Part shown: piece by piece, positions 35,187 to 43,712 of the stretch | Layout: each line of letters opens with the position of its first letter | Numbering within the stretch: position 1 is the stretch's first letter | Source of the DNA: UBA6168 sp964442355 | Lineage (GTDB): Bacteria > Bacteroidota > Bacteroidia > Chitinophagales > Saprospiraceae | DNA: 64,000 bases | Direction of reading: 5' to 3' | NCBI GenBank assembly: GCA_964442355.1 | Contig: CAYTZS010000004.1 | Location: 17,314-81,313 of the forward strand | Notes under the pieces: generated by a model | What the model saw: only the letters and a program-made list of their open reading frames with translations | Database searches by the model: none | Told to the model about the DNA's origin: nothing | Program-made: the position numbers and the translations under genes

Positions 35187-36361
35187 AAAATAAATTCATT
35201 TTGCTGTTGGCATTGGCTTTTTCAGCCCTTGCCGACGCACAATCGAGCCTCGGAACGGTGCTGGCCTCGGTGGAGAAAAACAACCGTTCGCTCGCCGCCG
35301 ACCGCCAGTTTTGGGAGGCCAAAAAACTGGAATACAAAACGGGGCTGACGCTGCCCAACCCGACGGTTCAGGGGCAGTACCTGTTTGGCTCCCCGGCTGC
35401 TGCGGGTGACCAGACCGACTTTTTCGCCGTGCAGCCCTTCGATTTTCCGACGACCTACAAAAAGCGGAGGGAACTGGCGGCGGCGCAGGGCGCAGTTTCC
35501 ACTTCCCAAATCGCCGCCCGGCGGCAGGAGGTTTTGCTCGAAGCAAAGCTGCTTTGCCTCGAAACGGTTTACCGCAACAAACTGGTGGCGCAGCACGAGC
35601 GGCGGCGGGCGGGCTTGGAGGAATTGCGGAGCGATTTCCAGACCAAGCTCGACCGGGGCGACGGCAATATTTTGGACGTGAACAAAGTGAGGCTGCAACT
35701 CTTGGAAATCACGCAGTTGCAAGCCGAAAACGCCGTCGAACTGCAAAAACTGCAAACGCAGTTGACGGGACTCAACGGTGGCGAGGCGCTTGTTTTCACG
35801 GACACGGTTTATCCGCCGCTGCCCGAATTCGCAGCTTTCGAGCAACTCGAAAGGGAAATCGAAGCCTCCGACCCGTTGCGCCAAAGCCTTGAACAGGAAA
35901 AGCGCATCGCCGAAAAGCAGTCAGACTTGGCGCAGGCTTGGCGGTTGCCGAAATTCGAGGCGGGCTACCATTACCAGGGCATTCTGGGGCAGCGTTTCAA
36001 TGGCGTACATGCAGGGATTACGCTGCCGATTTGGGAACAAAAGCACCGGAAGGAGGCGCAACAGGCGCAGGTTTTGTTCGCCGATTTGCAAATCCAGACC
36101 CACCGCAACGAGCATTTTTTTGAAATAAAAGAAGGGTACGAGCGGCAGGCTGCACTGCGAAAATCGCTCGACGAATACCGCAAGGCAATTGCCTCGGTCA
36201 GCAACACGGCCTTGTTGGACAAGGCGTTGCGGCTGGGGGAAATCACTACCATCGAGTATTTTCTGGAGATGAGTTTTTACCAAAATGCGGTGCTGCATTT
36301 CCTGAAAACGGAGCAGGATTACCAGGTGGCGGTGGCGGGACTGATGCGGTATCGGTTGTGA
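35183..36361 (+). CDS. TolC-family outer-membrane efflux protein (second system)
   Basis: A 392-residue TolC protein with signal peptide ending LADAQ and a two-repeat helical channel architecture (residues 30-390). ATG 35183 overlaps the stop of the MFS gene (ATGA); upstream in-frame codons belong to that gene. It would form the outer-membrane exit duct for the CzcB-CzcA pump. Confidence 0.88.
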   Translation: MKNKFILLLALAFSALADAQSSLGTVLASVEKNNRSLAADRQFWEAKKLEYKTGLTLPNPTVQGQYLFGSPAAAGDQTDFFAVQPFDFPTTYKKRRELAAAQGAVSTSQIAARRQEVLLEAKLLCLETVYRNKLVAQHERRRAGLEELRSDFQTKLDRGDGNILDVNKVRLQLLEITQLQAENAVELQKLQTQLTGLNGGEALVFTDTVYPPLPEFAAFEQLEREIEASDPLRQSLEQEKRIAEKQSDLAQAWRLPKFEAGYHYQGILGQRFNGVHAGITLPIWEQKHRKEAQQAQVLFADLQIQTHRNEHFFEIKEGYERQAALRKSLDEYRKAIASVSNTALLDKALRLGEITTIEYFLEMSFYQNAVLHFLKTEQDYQVAVAGLMRYRL

Positions 36362-36393
36362 AATTTCTGAATCCCAGCCAAATTATTTTGCCA

Positions 36394-36522
36394 ATGAACA
36401 ACTCAGTTCTGATTTTCATCAAAGACCTGCGTATGCTTTTTGTCTTTGTCGTACTTTTTCGGTGGCGGAAAAGGCGACGGGCTAAAGATGATTTGTTCGA
36501 CAGCTTCGAAGATGAAGCCTGA
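36394..36522 (+). CDS. Possible small membrane protein (42 aa)
   Basis: A short frame encoding MNNSVLIFIKDLRMLFVFVV, a basic stretch RWRKRRR and an acidic tail DDLFDSFEDEA. A single TM segment with positive flank is protein-like, but the length and isolation make chance possible. It is the only coding potential noticed between the TolC gene and 36766. Confidence 0.3.
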   Translation: MNNSVLIFIKDLRMLFVFVVLFRWRKRRRAKDDLFDSFEDEA

Positions 36523-36563
36523 CAACAATTTGAGTTCACTGAAGAATCAATCTCAGTATTTTC

Positions 36564-36635
36564 GGAGCTACAGGACTAATGCATGGAAGTAAAATGCTAA
36601 CAATTTGATTGTCAATGGCATTAGTCGTACAGCTC
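36564..36635. repeat. 72-bp inverted repeat
   Basis: GGAGCTACAGGACTAATGC (from 36564) is nearly the reverse complement of GGCATTAGTCGTACAGCTCC (ending 36635), with about 30 bases between. It lies in a gene-poor 404-bp stretch and is not followed by a T-run, so it looks more like a decayed mobile or palindromic unit than a terminator. Confidence 0.5.
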
Positions 36636-36663
36636 CTATAATTTGATGCCCAAATCAAAAAGC

Positions 36664-36707
36664 GGAAAGTCGGGCTGTTTCGTAAATGCCCGACTTTCCC
36701 GTTTTTT
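36664..36707. terminator. Strong bidirectional terminator
   Basis: The perfect 12-bp arms GGAAAGTCGGGC (36664-36675) and GCCCGACTTTCC (36688-36699) are followed by CGTTTTTT on the + strand. AAAAAGC on the other side gives a T-run on the - strand. It closes the second RND operon and insulates the next one. Confidence 0.85.
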
Positions 36708-36753
36708 GCAATCATCTGTACGGGCACTGGCAACTTTTCAACAAATTTCCCGT

Positions 36754-36761
36754 TACCTTTG
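36754..36761 (+). promoter_or_regulatory. Candidate -7 box (TACCTTTG), near-leaderless start
   Basis: TACCTTTG matches TAnnTTTG and lies 4 bases before ATG 36766. The predicted transcript would start at or near the ATG. The -33 region (CAACTTTTC) is only partly consensus. Confidence 0.45.
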
Positions 36762-36765
36762 CCAC

Positions 36766-37107
36766 ATGAAGCAGTTTCTCCGCATATTCTGCCTGTACAT
36801 GTTCACGCTGTCGTGCCTCCCGTGCAACGATGGCGAGCATGGGCATGATGCCGCTCCGGGCGGCGGGGAAACCACCGTGCAGTCGGATAGCCATGACAGC
36901 CCGACGCACGAGCACTGCGCCGATTTCTGCTCCCCGTTCTGCACCTGCACCTGCTGCGGCTGCGTGGCCTCCTCCGATAAAACCGCCACACTGGAACTCT
37001 ATCCGCCCGTCCTGAACATCAAAAAGACGGCGTTCACCTACCAATCCCCGTTCACGTCGGCCCACCACCGGGCGCTGTTCCGTCCTCCTATTAGTAAGTT
37101 GGGTTAA
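36766..37107 (+). CDS. DUF6660-like small Cys-rich protein
   Basis: A 113-residue exported protein. The N-terminal hydrophobic segment ends in LSCLPC. A His/Asp-rich linker (GEHGHDAAPGG ... HDSPTHEHC) leads to the conserved Cys cluster CADFCSPFCTCTCCGCV (about 47-63). This matches the DUF6660 family found in Bacteroidota metal-efflux loci. The Cys cluster likely binds soft metal ions in the periplasm; its function is not established. ATG 36766 begins the signal; upstream frame codons cross the terminator. Confidence 0.8.
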   Translation: MKQFLRIFCLYMFTLSCLPCNDGEHGHDAAPGGGETTVQSDSHDSPTHEHCADFCSPFCTCTCCGCVASSDKTATLELYPPVLNIKKTAFTYQSPFTSAHHRALFRPPISKLG

Positions 37108-37236
37108 TCTTTCCTGCCGCTGGCCTTGGCCATTGGCTGCTTGCATTTTGCTATTGGTTCAGCTATTGGCGTCCCTGCCAACCGTTGCGATCCTCGGCAA
37201 AATGCTGTTTCCCTGTTTCATCAACCCAACCTATCC

Positions 37237-40200
37237 ATGCTTGACAAAGTCATCCATTTCAGCATAAAGAATAAGTTCGTCGTGGGCTTGTTCACGCTGG
37301 CACTGGCGGTCTGGGGCGTCTGGTCTTTTTCGAGGCTGCCCATTGACGCCCTGCCCGACATCACCAACAATCAGGTGCAGGTCATCACGACCGCACCCAC
37401 CTTGGCCGCTCAAGAGGTCGAAAAATTCATCACTTACCCCATCGAGCAGGCGGTGAAGCCCATCCCCAAAATCGTCGAACTGCGCTCCATCAGCCGCTTC
37501 GGGTTGAGCGTCGTCACCGTCGTGTTCGAGGAGGAGGTGGACATTTTTTGGGCAAGGACGCAAATCAACGAGCGCCTGAAAGAAGCCGAAAACAATATCC
37601 CCGAAGGTTTTGGGACGCCAGAAATGGCCCCCATCAGCACGGGCCTCGGCGAGATTTACCAGTACGTCGTGTTCCCAAAGCCCGGTTTCGAGGACCAGTA
37701 CAACGCCATGGACTTGCGCACCGTGCAGGACTGGATTATCAAGCCTCAGCTCATCGGCACGAAGGGTGTGGCCGAGGTGAACACCCTCGGCGGGATGCTC
37801 AAACAGTACGAAATCGCCGTGCAGCCCGACAAGCTTCGGAGCATGAACACCACCATGCCCGAAATCCTCGAAGCGCTTGAACGCAACAACGAGAACACCG
37901 GTGGGGCGTACATTGACAAAAAGCCCAACGCCTACTTCATCCGGGGCATCGGCATGGTCAACGGCATCAGCGACATCCAGAAAATCGTCGTCAAAAACCA
38001 GAACGGCATCCCCATCCTCGTGCGGGACGTGGCGACGGTGCAGTTCGGCAGTTCCATCCGTTACGGTGCCACCACCAAGGACGGCAAGGGCGAGGCGGTC
38101 AGCGGCATGGTGATGATGCTCAAGGGCGAGAACAGCGCAGAGGTCGTCACCCGTGTCAAGGAAAAAATGGAGCAAATCCGAAAGTCCCTGCCCGAAGGCG
38201 TGGACGTTGAGCCGTTCCTCGACCGCACCAAATTGGTCAACAACGCCATCGGCACGGTGGAGAAGAACCTGCTGGAAGGGGCGCTCATCGTCATCTTCAT
38301 CCTCGTGCTGCTCATCGGCAACTGGCGGGCGGGCCTCGTGGTGGCCTCGGTCATCCCGCTGGCGCTGCTGTTTGCGGTGAGCATGATGAACCTGTTCGGC
38401 GTCAGCGGCAACCTGATGAGCCTTGGGGCGATTGACTTCGGACTGATTGTGGACGGGGCGGTGATTATCGTGGAGGCCATCGTCCACCGATTGCAGGTCA
38501 CGGACAAGGGCAAACTGACGAAAAGCCAGATGGACGATACCGTTTATCAGGCTTCCAGCAAAATCAGGAGCAGCGCCGCCTTCGGCGAAATCATCATCCT
38601 CATCGTCTATCTGCCCATCCTGGCGCTGGTGGGCATCGAGGGCAAGATGTTCAAGCCCATGGCGCAGACCGTTTCCTTCGCCATTCTGGGGGCGTTCATC
38701 CTGTCGCTGACCTACGTGCCGATGATGGCCGCCCTGTTCCTGAGCAAGACGACGGGCCACAAGGCCAATATCTCCGACCGTATCATCTCGTTCTGCTACC
38801 GCATCTACCAGCCGATGCTGGAAGGGGCGATGAAAATGAAGGCACTCGTGGTCGGGCTGGCAATTGCCTTTTTCGCCCTCTCGCTGCTGGTCTTTGGGCG
38901 GCTGGGCGGCGAGTTCATCCCCACCTTGGAGGAGGGGGACATTGCCACACACGTCATCATCCCGCCGGGCAGTTCGCTGTCGCAGGAAATCGAGACGACG
39001 ACAAAGGCCGAACAGATTTTGATGGCGAAGTTCCCGGAGGTCAAGCAGGTGGTCTCTAAAATCGGCAGCGCAGAAGTGCCGACCGACCCCATGCCGATGG
39101 AAGTGGCCGATGCAATGGTCATCTTGAAGGATAAATCAGAATGGACTTCCGCCCACACAAAGGAAGAACTCATGTCAAAAATGGAACATGCCCTCGACGA
39201 TATTCCGGGCGTGACCACCGAGTTCACGCAGCCCATCCAGATGCGCTTCAACGAACTGATGACGGGCGTGCGCAGCGACGTGGCGGTGAAGATTTTTGGC
39301 GAGGACATTGACCTGCTGGCCGGACTGGCCGACCAGGCCATGCCGATGATACAAGGCGTGAAGGGCGTGGAAGATGCCCGACCGGAGGCCGTCTCCGGCC
39401 TGCCGCAAATCACGGTGAAGTACAACAAGGACAAGCTGGCGCTCTACGGCCTGAACGTGGGCGACCTCAACCAAATCGTGCGCACGGGCTTTGCGGGCGA
39501 AAAGGCGGGCGTCGTTTACGAAGGCGAAAAACGGTTCGACCTCGTGGTGCGCCTCCAGAACGACAGCCGACAGGACATCGGCAACCTAAAAAACCTGTAC
39601 GTCTCCCTGCCGTCGGGCAGCCAGATACCGCTCGAACAGGTGGCGGACATCGCCCTCGAACCCGGCTTTTCGCAAATCAGCCGGGAGGACGGCAAGCGCC
39701 GCATCGTCATCGGCTTCAACGTGCGGGGGCGTGACGTGAAGAGCGTCGTGAACGAGATACAGGCGAATTTGGACGCAAAACTCAAAATGCCGCCCGGCTA
39801 CTATGTCACCTACGGCGGGCAGTTCCAGAACCTCGTGGAGGCGAACAAACGGCTCTCCGTGGCCGTGCCCGTTGCGCTGGCGTTGATTTTCGTGCTCCTG
39901 TTCTTCACCTTTGGCAGCATCAAACAATCGCTCCTGATTTTCACCGCCATCCCGCTTTCGGCCATCGGCGGCGTGTTCGCTTTGTGGCTGCGGGGGATGC
40001 CCTTCTCGATTTCGGCGGGCGTGGGCTTCATCGCCCTGTTCGGCGTGGCGGTGCTGAACGGCATCGTGCTCATCGGCTATTTCAACCAACTGAAAAGCGA
40101 GGGAATGTCCGACGTTTTGCAGCGCATCCGGGAAGGCACGAAAGTCCGTTTGCGCCCCGTCATCATGACAGCGTCGGTGGCCTCGCTCGGCTTTTTGCCA

Positions 40201-41592
40201 ATGGCACTCAGCACCGGGGCGGGCGCAGAGGTGCAGAAGCCATTGGCCACGGTGGTCATCGGCGGACTGATTACGGCGACGCTTTTGACACTCATTGTAC
40301 TGCCCATCCTGTACTATATTTTTGAGGAAAAACTGAAAGGCAGACGAAAAAAAGCCTTGCCGCTGGCGGCTGTGCTGGCCTTGTTCCTTTGCCCTTCGGT
40401 AAAAACGAGCGCCCAAGCACCGAACCTCACGCTGCCGGAAGCACTCGAACTGGCGTACAAGAACAACCCGTTGCTGCAAGCCAACACCCTCGAAATACAG
40501 TCGCACGAGGCGCTGCAACGGGGGGCGGGCGCTTTGCCGAAAACGGATTTCGGGGCGCAACTGGGGCAGTTCAACAGCCGAAGGTTTGACCAGAACTTTT
40601 CCGTGTCGCAGGACATCCCGAACCCCGCCCTATTGAAGGCAAGGCGCAACGTGGCAGTACAGGAAACGGGCCTCGCCCAATCGCAGCTTGCCATTTCCAG
40701 AAACGAGCTGACCTACCAAATCCGGCAGGGCTGGCACCAAATCCAGTACCTGCAGACATTGGAGGAAGCCCTGACCCGTGAGGACAGCCTGTTGGGGCAG
40801 TTCGTGCGGGCGGCCACGCTCAAGCTGAAAACGGGCGAAAGCACCCTGCTGGAAAAGACGACCGCCGAGACCCGCCAGCAACAGTTGCTGCAAAGCATCC
40901 AGCAGGTGCGGGCATCGGTGGAGGCGGAAAAGGCCGTGCTGCGCCAATGGCTCAACCTGACGGGCGACTTTTCGGTGGACGGTGGCGGTTTGGTGGCGCT
41001 CGTGTTTCCGGCAACCGTGGACACCAGCCTGTTGCGGGGCAACCCGCAGCTGCTTTTTGCGCAGCAGCAAATCGCACTCGCCGAGGCCGAGCGGCGGCTG
41101 GCCAATGCCGAGCGGCTGCCCGACTTCCGGGCGGGCTACTTCGTGCAGTCCATCGCCGGGCCGCAGGACGTGGACGGCGAGGTCAAAAACTACAACGCCG
41201 TGCCCCGCTTTCAGGGCGTACAGTTGGGCGTCAGCATCCCCATCTTCGGGGCGAGGGGCTACCGTGCCAGGGCCGAGGCCGCCGAGCTGCAGGCGCTGGC
41301 GCAGCGCAGGCAGGGCGAGCACCTGCGGGCGCAACTGCAAGGCCAGTTGGCACAACAGGCCGCACAGTATGTTTTTTGGAAAAACAACGTGGCGTATTTT
41401 GAAAACACGGCATTGCCCAATGCAAAATCCATTGTCCAAAACGCCTCGAAAGCCTATTTCGGCGGCGACATCGGCTACGTGGAATACGCACAGGCACTGC
41501 AGACCAACCTTGAAATCCAACGGGCGCACTTGGAGGCCGTCAACAGCCTCAACCAGACCGTGGTTTCCATCCAATTTCTCATCAGCCAATAA
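37237..41592 (+). CDS. CusA/CzcA-type RND pump fused to a TolC outer-membrane channel
   Basis: A 1451-residue fusion. Residues 1 to about 1035 are a full HME-RND pump, with TM4 motif IDFGLIVDGAVIIVE (399-413) of the DFG-type known from Zn/Co/Cd and related pumps. A basic KLKGRRKK is followed by a hydrophobic stretch ending PSVKTSAQA (about 1037-1061), which reads like a signal peptide. Residues about 1063-1451 are a complete TolC channel (NLTLPEALELAYKNNPLLQ onward). Because TolC must reach the outer membrane, cleavage at the AQA site is likely. This fusion is known in Bacteroidota pumps. The start at 37237 matches the pump N-terminus. Confidence 0.9.
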   Translation: MLDKVIHFSIKNKFVVGLFTLALAVWGVWSFSRLPIDALPDITNNQVQVITTAPTLAAQEVEKFITYPIEQAVKPIPKIVELRSISRFGLSVVTVVFEEEVDIFWARTQINERLKEAENNIPEGFGTPEMAPISTGLGEIYQYVVFPKPGFEDQYNAMDLRTVQDWIIKPQLIGTKGVAEVNTLGGMLKQYEIAVQPDKLRSMNTTMPEILEALERNNENTGGAYIDKKPNAYFIRGIGMVNGISDIQKIVVKNQNGIPILVRDVATVQFGSSIRYGATTKDGKGEAVSGMVMMLKGENSAEVVTRVKEKMEQIRKSLPEGVDVEPFLDRTKLVNNAIGTVEKNLLEGALIVIFILVLLIGNWRAGLVVASVIPLALLFAVSMMNLFGVSGNLMSLGAIDFGLIVDGAVIIVEAIVHRLQVTDKGKLTKSQMDDTVYQASSKIRSSAAFGEIIILIVYLPILALVGIEGKMFKPMAQTVSFAILGAFILSLTYVPMMAALFLSKTTGHKANISDRIISFCYRIYQPMLEGAMKMKALVVGLAIAFFALSLLVFGRLGGEFIPTLEEGDIATHVIIPPGSSLSQEIETTTKAEQILMAKFPEVKQVVSKIGSAEVPTDPMPMEVADAMVILKDKSEWTSAHTKEELMSKMEHALDDIPGVTTEFTQPIQMRFNELMTGVRSDVAVKIFGEDIDLLAGLADQAMPMIQGVKGVEDARPEAVSGLPQITVKYNKDKLALYGLNVGDLNQIVRTGFAGEKAGVVYEGEKRFDLVVRLQNDSRQDIGNLKNLYVSLPSGSQIPLEQVADIALEPGFSQISREDGKRRIVIGFNVRGRDVKSVVNEIQANLDAKLKMPPGYYVTYGGQFQNLVEANKRLSVAVPVALALIFVLLFFTFGSIKQSLLIFTAIPLSAIGGVFALWLRGMPFSISAGVGFIALFGVAVLNGIVLIGYFNQLKSEGMSDVLQRIREGTKVRLRPVIMTASVASLGFLPMALSTGAGAEVQKPLATVVIGGLITATLLTLIVLPILYYIFEEKLKGRRKKALPLAAVLALFLCPSVKTSAQAPNLTLPEALELAYKNNPLLQANTLEIQSHEALQRGAGALPKTDFGAQLGQFNSRRFDQNFSVSQDIPNPALLKARRNVAVQETGLAQSQLAISRNELTYQIRQGWHQIQYLQTLEEALTREDSLLGQFVRAATLKLKTGESTLLEKTTAETRQQQLLQSIQQVRASVEAEKAVLRQWLNLTGDFSVDGGGLVALVFPATVDTSLLRGNPQLLFAQQQIALAEAERRLANAERLPDFRAGYFVQSIAGPQDVDGEVKNYNAVPRFQGVQLGVSIPIFGARGYRARAEAAELQALAQRRQGEHLRAQLQGQLAQQAAQYVFWKNNVAYFENTALPNAKSIVQNASKAYFGGDIGYVEYAQALQTNLEIQRAHLEAVNSLNQTVVSIQFLISQ

Positions 41593-41599
41593 AAATAAA

Positions 41600-42949
41600 A
41601 TGAGCAAGAAATTCAAGATAATCGGCGGCATCGCATTTGCCGCACTGCTCGGCACCATCATCTGGGCCTTGTTCTTCCGCCACGAGCACACCGAGGGCGA
41701 CGGTCACGACCACGACCATGCGGGCGAAAAGGCCGAGGCCGCACACGAGGAAGGCGGGCACGAAGAAAACCCCGCCGTGAAGGAAGTCCACTTGAACGAG
41801 GCGCAGTACAAGGCGACGGGCCTCGTGCTGGGCGGTTTTGAAAAAAAGAACCTCTCGGAGGTCATCAACGCCAACGGTTACACGAAGCTGCCGCCGCAGA
41901 ACCAGGCGCAGGTGAGCGTACAACTGCCCGGCACCATCCAGAGCATCAAGGTCATCGAGGGGCAGGCCGTGAAGGCGGGGCAGGTGCTGGCCACGATGCA
42001 GAGCATGGCCTTCAACAACCTGCGGCTCGACCGGGAAAAACTCAACCAAGAACTTGCTGCTTCGCAAACAAACTTGGAGTACCTGAAACTCGAATTTGCC
42101 CGTCAAAAAGAATTGACGGACGAAAACGTGAACGCAAAGAAGGTGTTCCAGAAGGTGAGTTCCGACCTGCAAATGGAGGAGGCGAAAATCAAGACGCTGA
42201 AAAACCAAATCGGGATTTTGAGCCAGAACATCCAGATTGGCGGCAATTCCTCCTCGCCGACCATCAACATTATCGCCCCGATTTCAGGCCATATCACCGA
42301 GGTACACGTGACCATCGGCTCGGCGGCGGAGGTGGGAAAGCCGCTGTTCAGCATCGTGGACAACTCGAAGATGCACGTTGATTTGCTGGTCTATGAAAAA
42401 GACCTGTTCAAGGTGAAGCCCGGCCAGACGGTGCGCTTCATCCTCACCAACCAGGACGGCTCGGAACTGCGGGGCAAGGTGTTCAGCGTGGGCAAGTCTT
42501 TCGAGAACGAGACGAAATCGGTGGCCGTCCACGCCGACATCCTGAACGAGCGGCAGTTGCTCATCCCCGGCATGTACGTCAATGCGCTGGTGGACGTGGG
42601 CAGCAGCACGGTGGACGCCCTGCCCGTGGACGCCGTCATCAAGGCCGAGGGGCGGGAGTTCATCTTCGTTTTGGGCGAGGAAGCAGCGGCGGGCGGTGCA
42701 AAGGAGGTGGCTGCCCACGACGAGGAGGAAGGCCACTCGCACGACGACGGCGACCCGCACGAGGAGGCCGAGGGCAAGGAGTACCACTTCCAGCGCATCG
42801 AGGTGAAGTCGGGGGCCTCGCAGCTCGGCTACGTGCAGGTTACGCCGCTGCAGCCCTTGGCGGCGGGACAGAACATCGTGGTGAAAGGGGCTTATTACTT
42901 GCAATCGCACCTGACGAAATCGGAAGGCGGCGGGGGGCATGAGCATTGA
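41600..42949 (+). CDS. CusB/CzcB-type RND adaptor (third system)
   Basis: A 449-residue adaptor with one N-terminal TM anchor (residues 7-27), a His-rich stretch (HEHTEGDGHDHDHAGEK), a membrane-fusion core (about 70-430; long hairpin KLNQELAASQTNLEYLKLEFARQKELTDENVNAKKVFQ) and a second His/Asp-rich insertion near residues 374-392 (HDEEEGHSHDDGDPHEE). The C-terminus is also His-ended (GGGGHEH). The three acidic/His regions suggest divalent metal binding. It starts 7 bp after the fusion pump and completes the third tripartite system. Confidence 0.92.
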   Translation: MSKKFKIIGGIAFAALLGTIIWALFFRHEHTEGDGHDHDHAGEKAEAAHEEGGHEENPAVKEVHLNEAQYKATGLVLGGFEKKNLSEVINANGYTKLPPQNQAQVSVQLPGTIQSIKVIEGQAVKAGQVLATMQSMAFNNLRLDREKLNQELAASQTNLEYLKLEFARQKELTDENVNAKKVFQKVSSDLQMEEAKIKTLKNQIGILSQNIQIGGNSSSPTINIIAPISGHITEVHVTIGSAAEVGKPLFSIVDNSKMHVDLLVYEKDLFKVKPGQTVRFILTNQDGSELRGKVFSVGKSFENETKSVAVHADILNERQLLIPGMYVNALVDVGSSTVDALPVDAVIKAEGREFIFVLGEEAAAGGAKEVAAHDEEEGHSHDDGDPHEEAEGKEYHFQRIEVKSGASQLGYVQVTPLQPLAAGQNIVVKGAYYLQSHLTKSEGGGGHEH

Positions 42950-43044
42950 GAAATTTGGAAATCGAAGATTCACGAAAGTAAATTGAAAATATGCCAGTCG
43001 AGCGAGCGGTGGCTTGCCCGGCTGGTTCCATCAAGATTTGCAAC

Positions 43045-43413
43045 ATGAAATTCAACTGGAACATACCGAAGGGCTTGAAAAGCCACTACCAAGCGGAACT
43101 CTCGCAGTACGCCGGGGCGCTGCGGGCGGGGCATTTGCAGCAGGCTTGGCGACACTTGGAGCGGGCGCACATTCTGGGGCAAGCCTACCCGAAGGAGCAC
43201 ACCTATGTGCATTGGAAGATGCTGCAATTCGGCTTTCAAATCAAGAGCCGGAAAGAAGTCTTGGGGCAAATCCCACGGCTGCTGGTGGGTGGTGTGAAGT
43301 CCTTCGTGGGCAGGATTCCCGTGGGCAACACGGGCGGCGCAAACGTGCCGCCATTGCTGCCGATGGAGATTCCGGGGGATTTGATGGAGGTGCTGGAGCG
43401 CAACAAAAGTTAA
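43045..43413 (+). CDS. DUF3703 protein
   Basis: A 122-residue cytoplasmic-looking protein matching DUF3703: ELSQYAGALRAGHLQQAWRHLERAHILGQ, HWKMLQFGFQ, and the ending IPVGNTGGANVPPLLPMEIPGDL. The family is widespread beside metal-resistance genes but has no known activity. ATG 43045 begins the conserved domain; ATG 42991 would add 18 residues with two Cys. It lies 95 bp after the third adaptor. Confidence 0.85.
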   Translation: MKFNWNIPKGLKSHYQAELSQYAGALRAGHLQQAWRHLERAHILGQAYPKEHTYVHWKMLQFGFQIKSRKEVLGQIPRLLVGGVKSFVGRIPVGNTGGANVPPLLPMEIPGDLMEVLERNKS

Positions 43414-43475
43414 TCAACCCGCAGCTGGGGCTTCTCTCTGGCGGCGCTTTTTTTCATTCACTAAATTATTTCAAG

Positions 43476-43661
43476 ATGAAAAAGTCAATTTTCTACCTGT
43501 TCGTTTTTGCCCTTTTGGGCTTTGCCGCTTGCCGGGAAGGGCACTCCCACGAAGGCGACCACCAGCACAAGTCCGGCGACGAAAAGCACGAAGGGCACGG
43601 CACGGCTGCCGACACGATGCACCACGAGCATGCGCCTGGCGACACGACGCACAATCATTGA
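43476..43661 (+). CDS. Small His-rich lipoprotein
   Basis: A 61-residue lipoprotein (LLGFAAC, Cys19) whose mature part is almost entirely His, Asp, Glu, Lys and Gly (REGHSHEGDHQHKSGDEKHEGHG and HHEHAPGDTTHNH). It is likely a periplasmic sponge for divalent metals such as Zn, Ni or Cu; this is inference from composition. Similar short His-rich lipoproteins often accompany RND pumps. Confidence 0.75.
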   Translation: MKKSIFYLFVFALLGFAACREGHSHEGDHQHKSGDEKHEGHGTAADTMHHEHAPGDTTHNH

Positions 43662-43712
43662 AGTTAGTGTCAGGGAGGCGAAAAACTTCCCTGGCTCAAA
43701 TCTTTTACCAAC

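Noticed and set aside
37231..38952. Long - strand frame (573 codons) under the RND pump
   Set aside because: The same situation: the sense frame is an unmistakable RND pump.
40982..41599. Upstream extension of the third adaptor gene
   Set aside because: This part overlaps the TolC end of the fusion pump in another frame. The real start (ATG 41600) begins the TM anchor.
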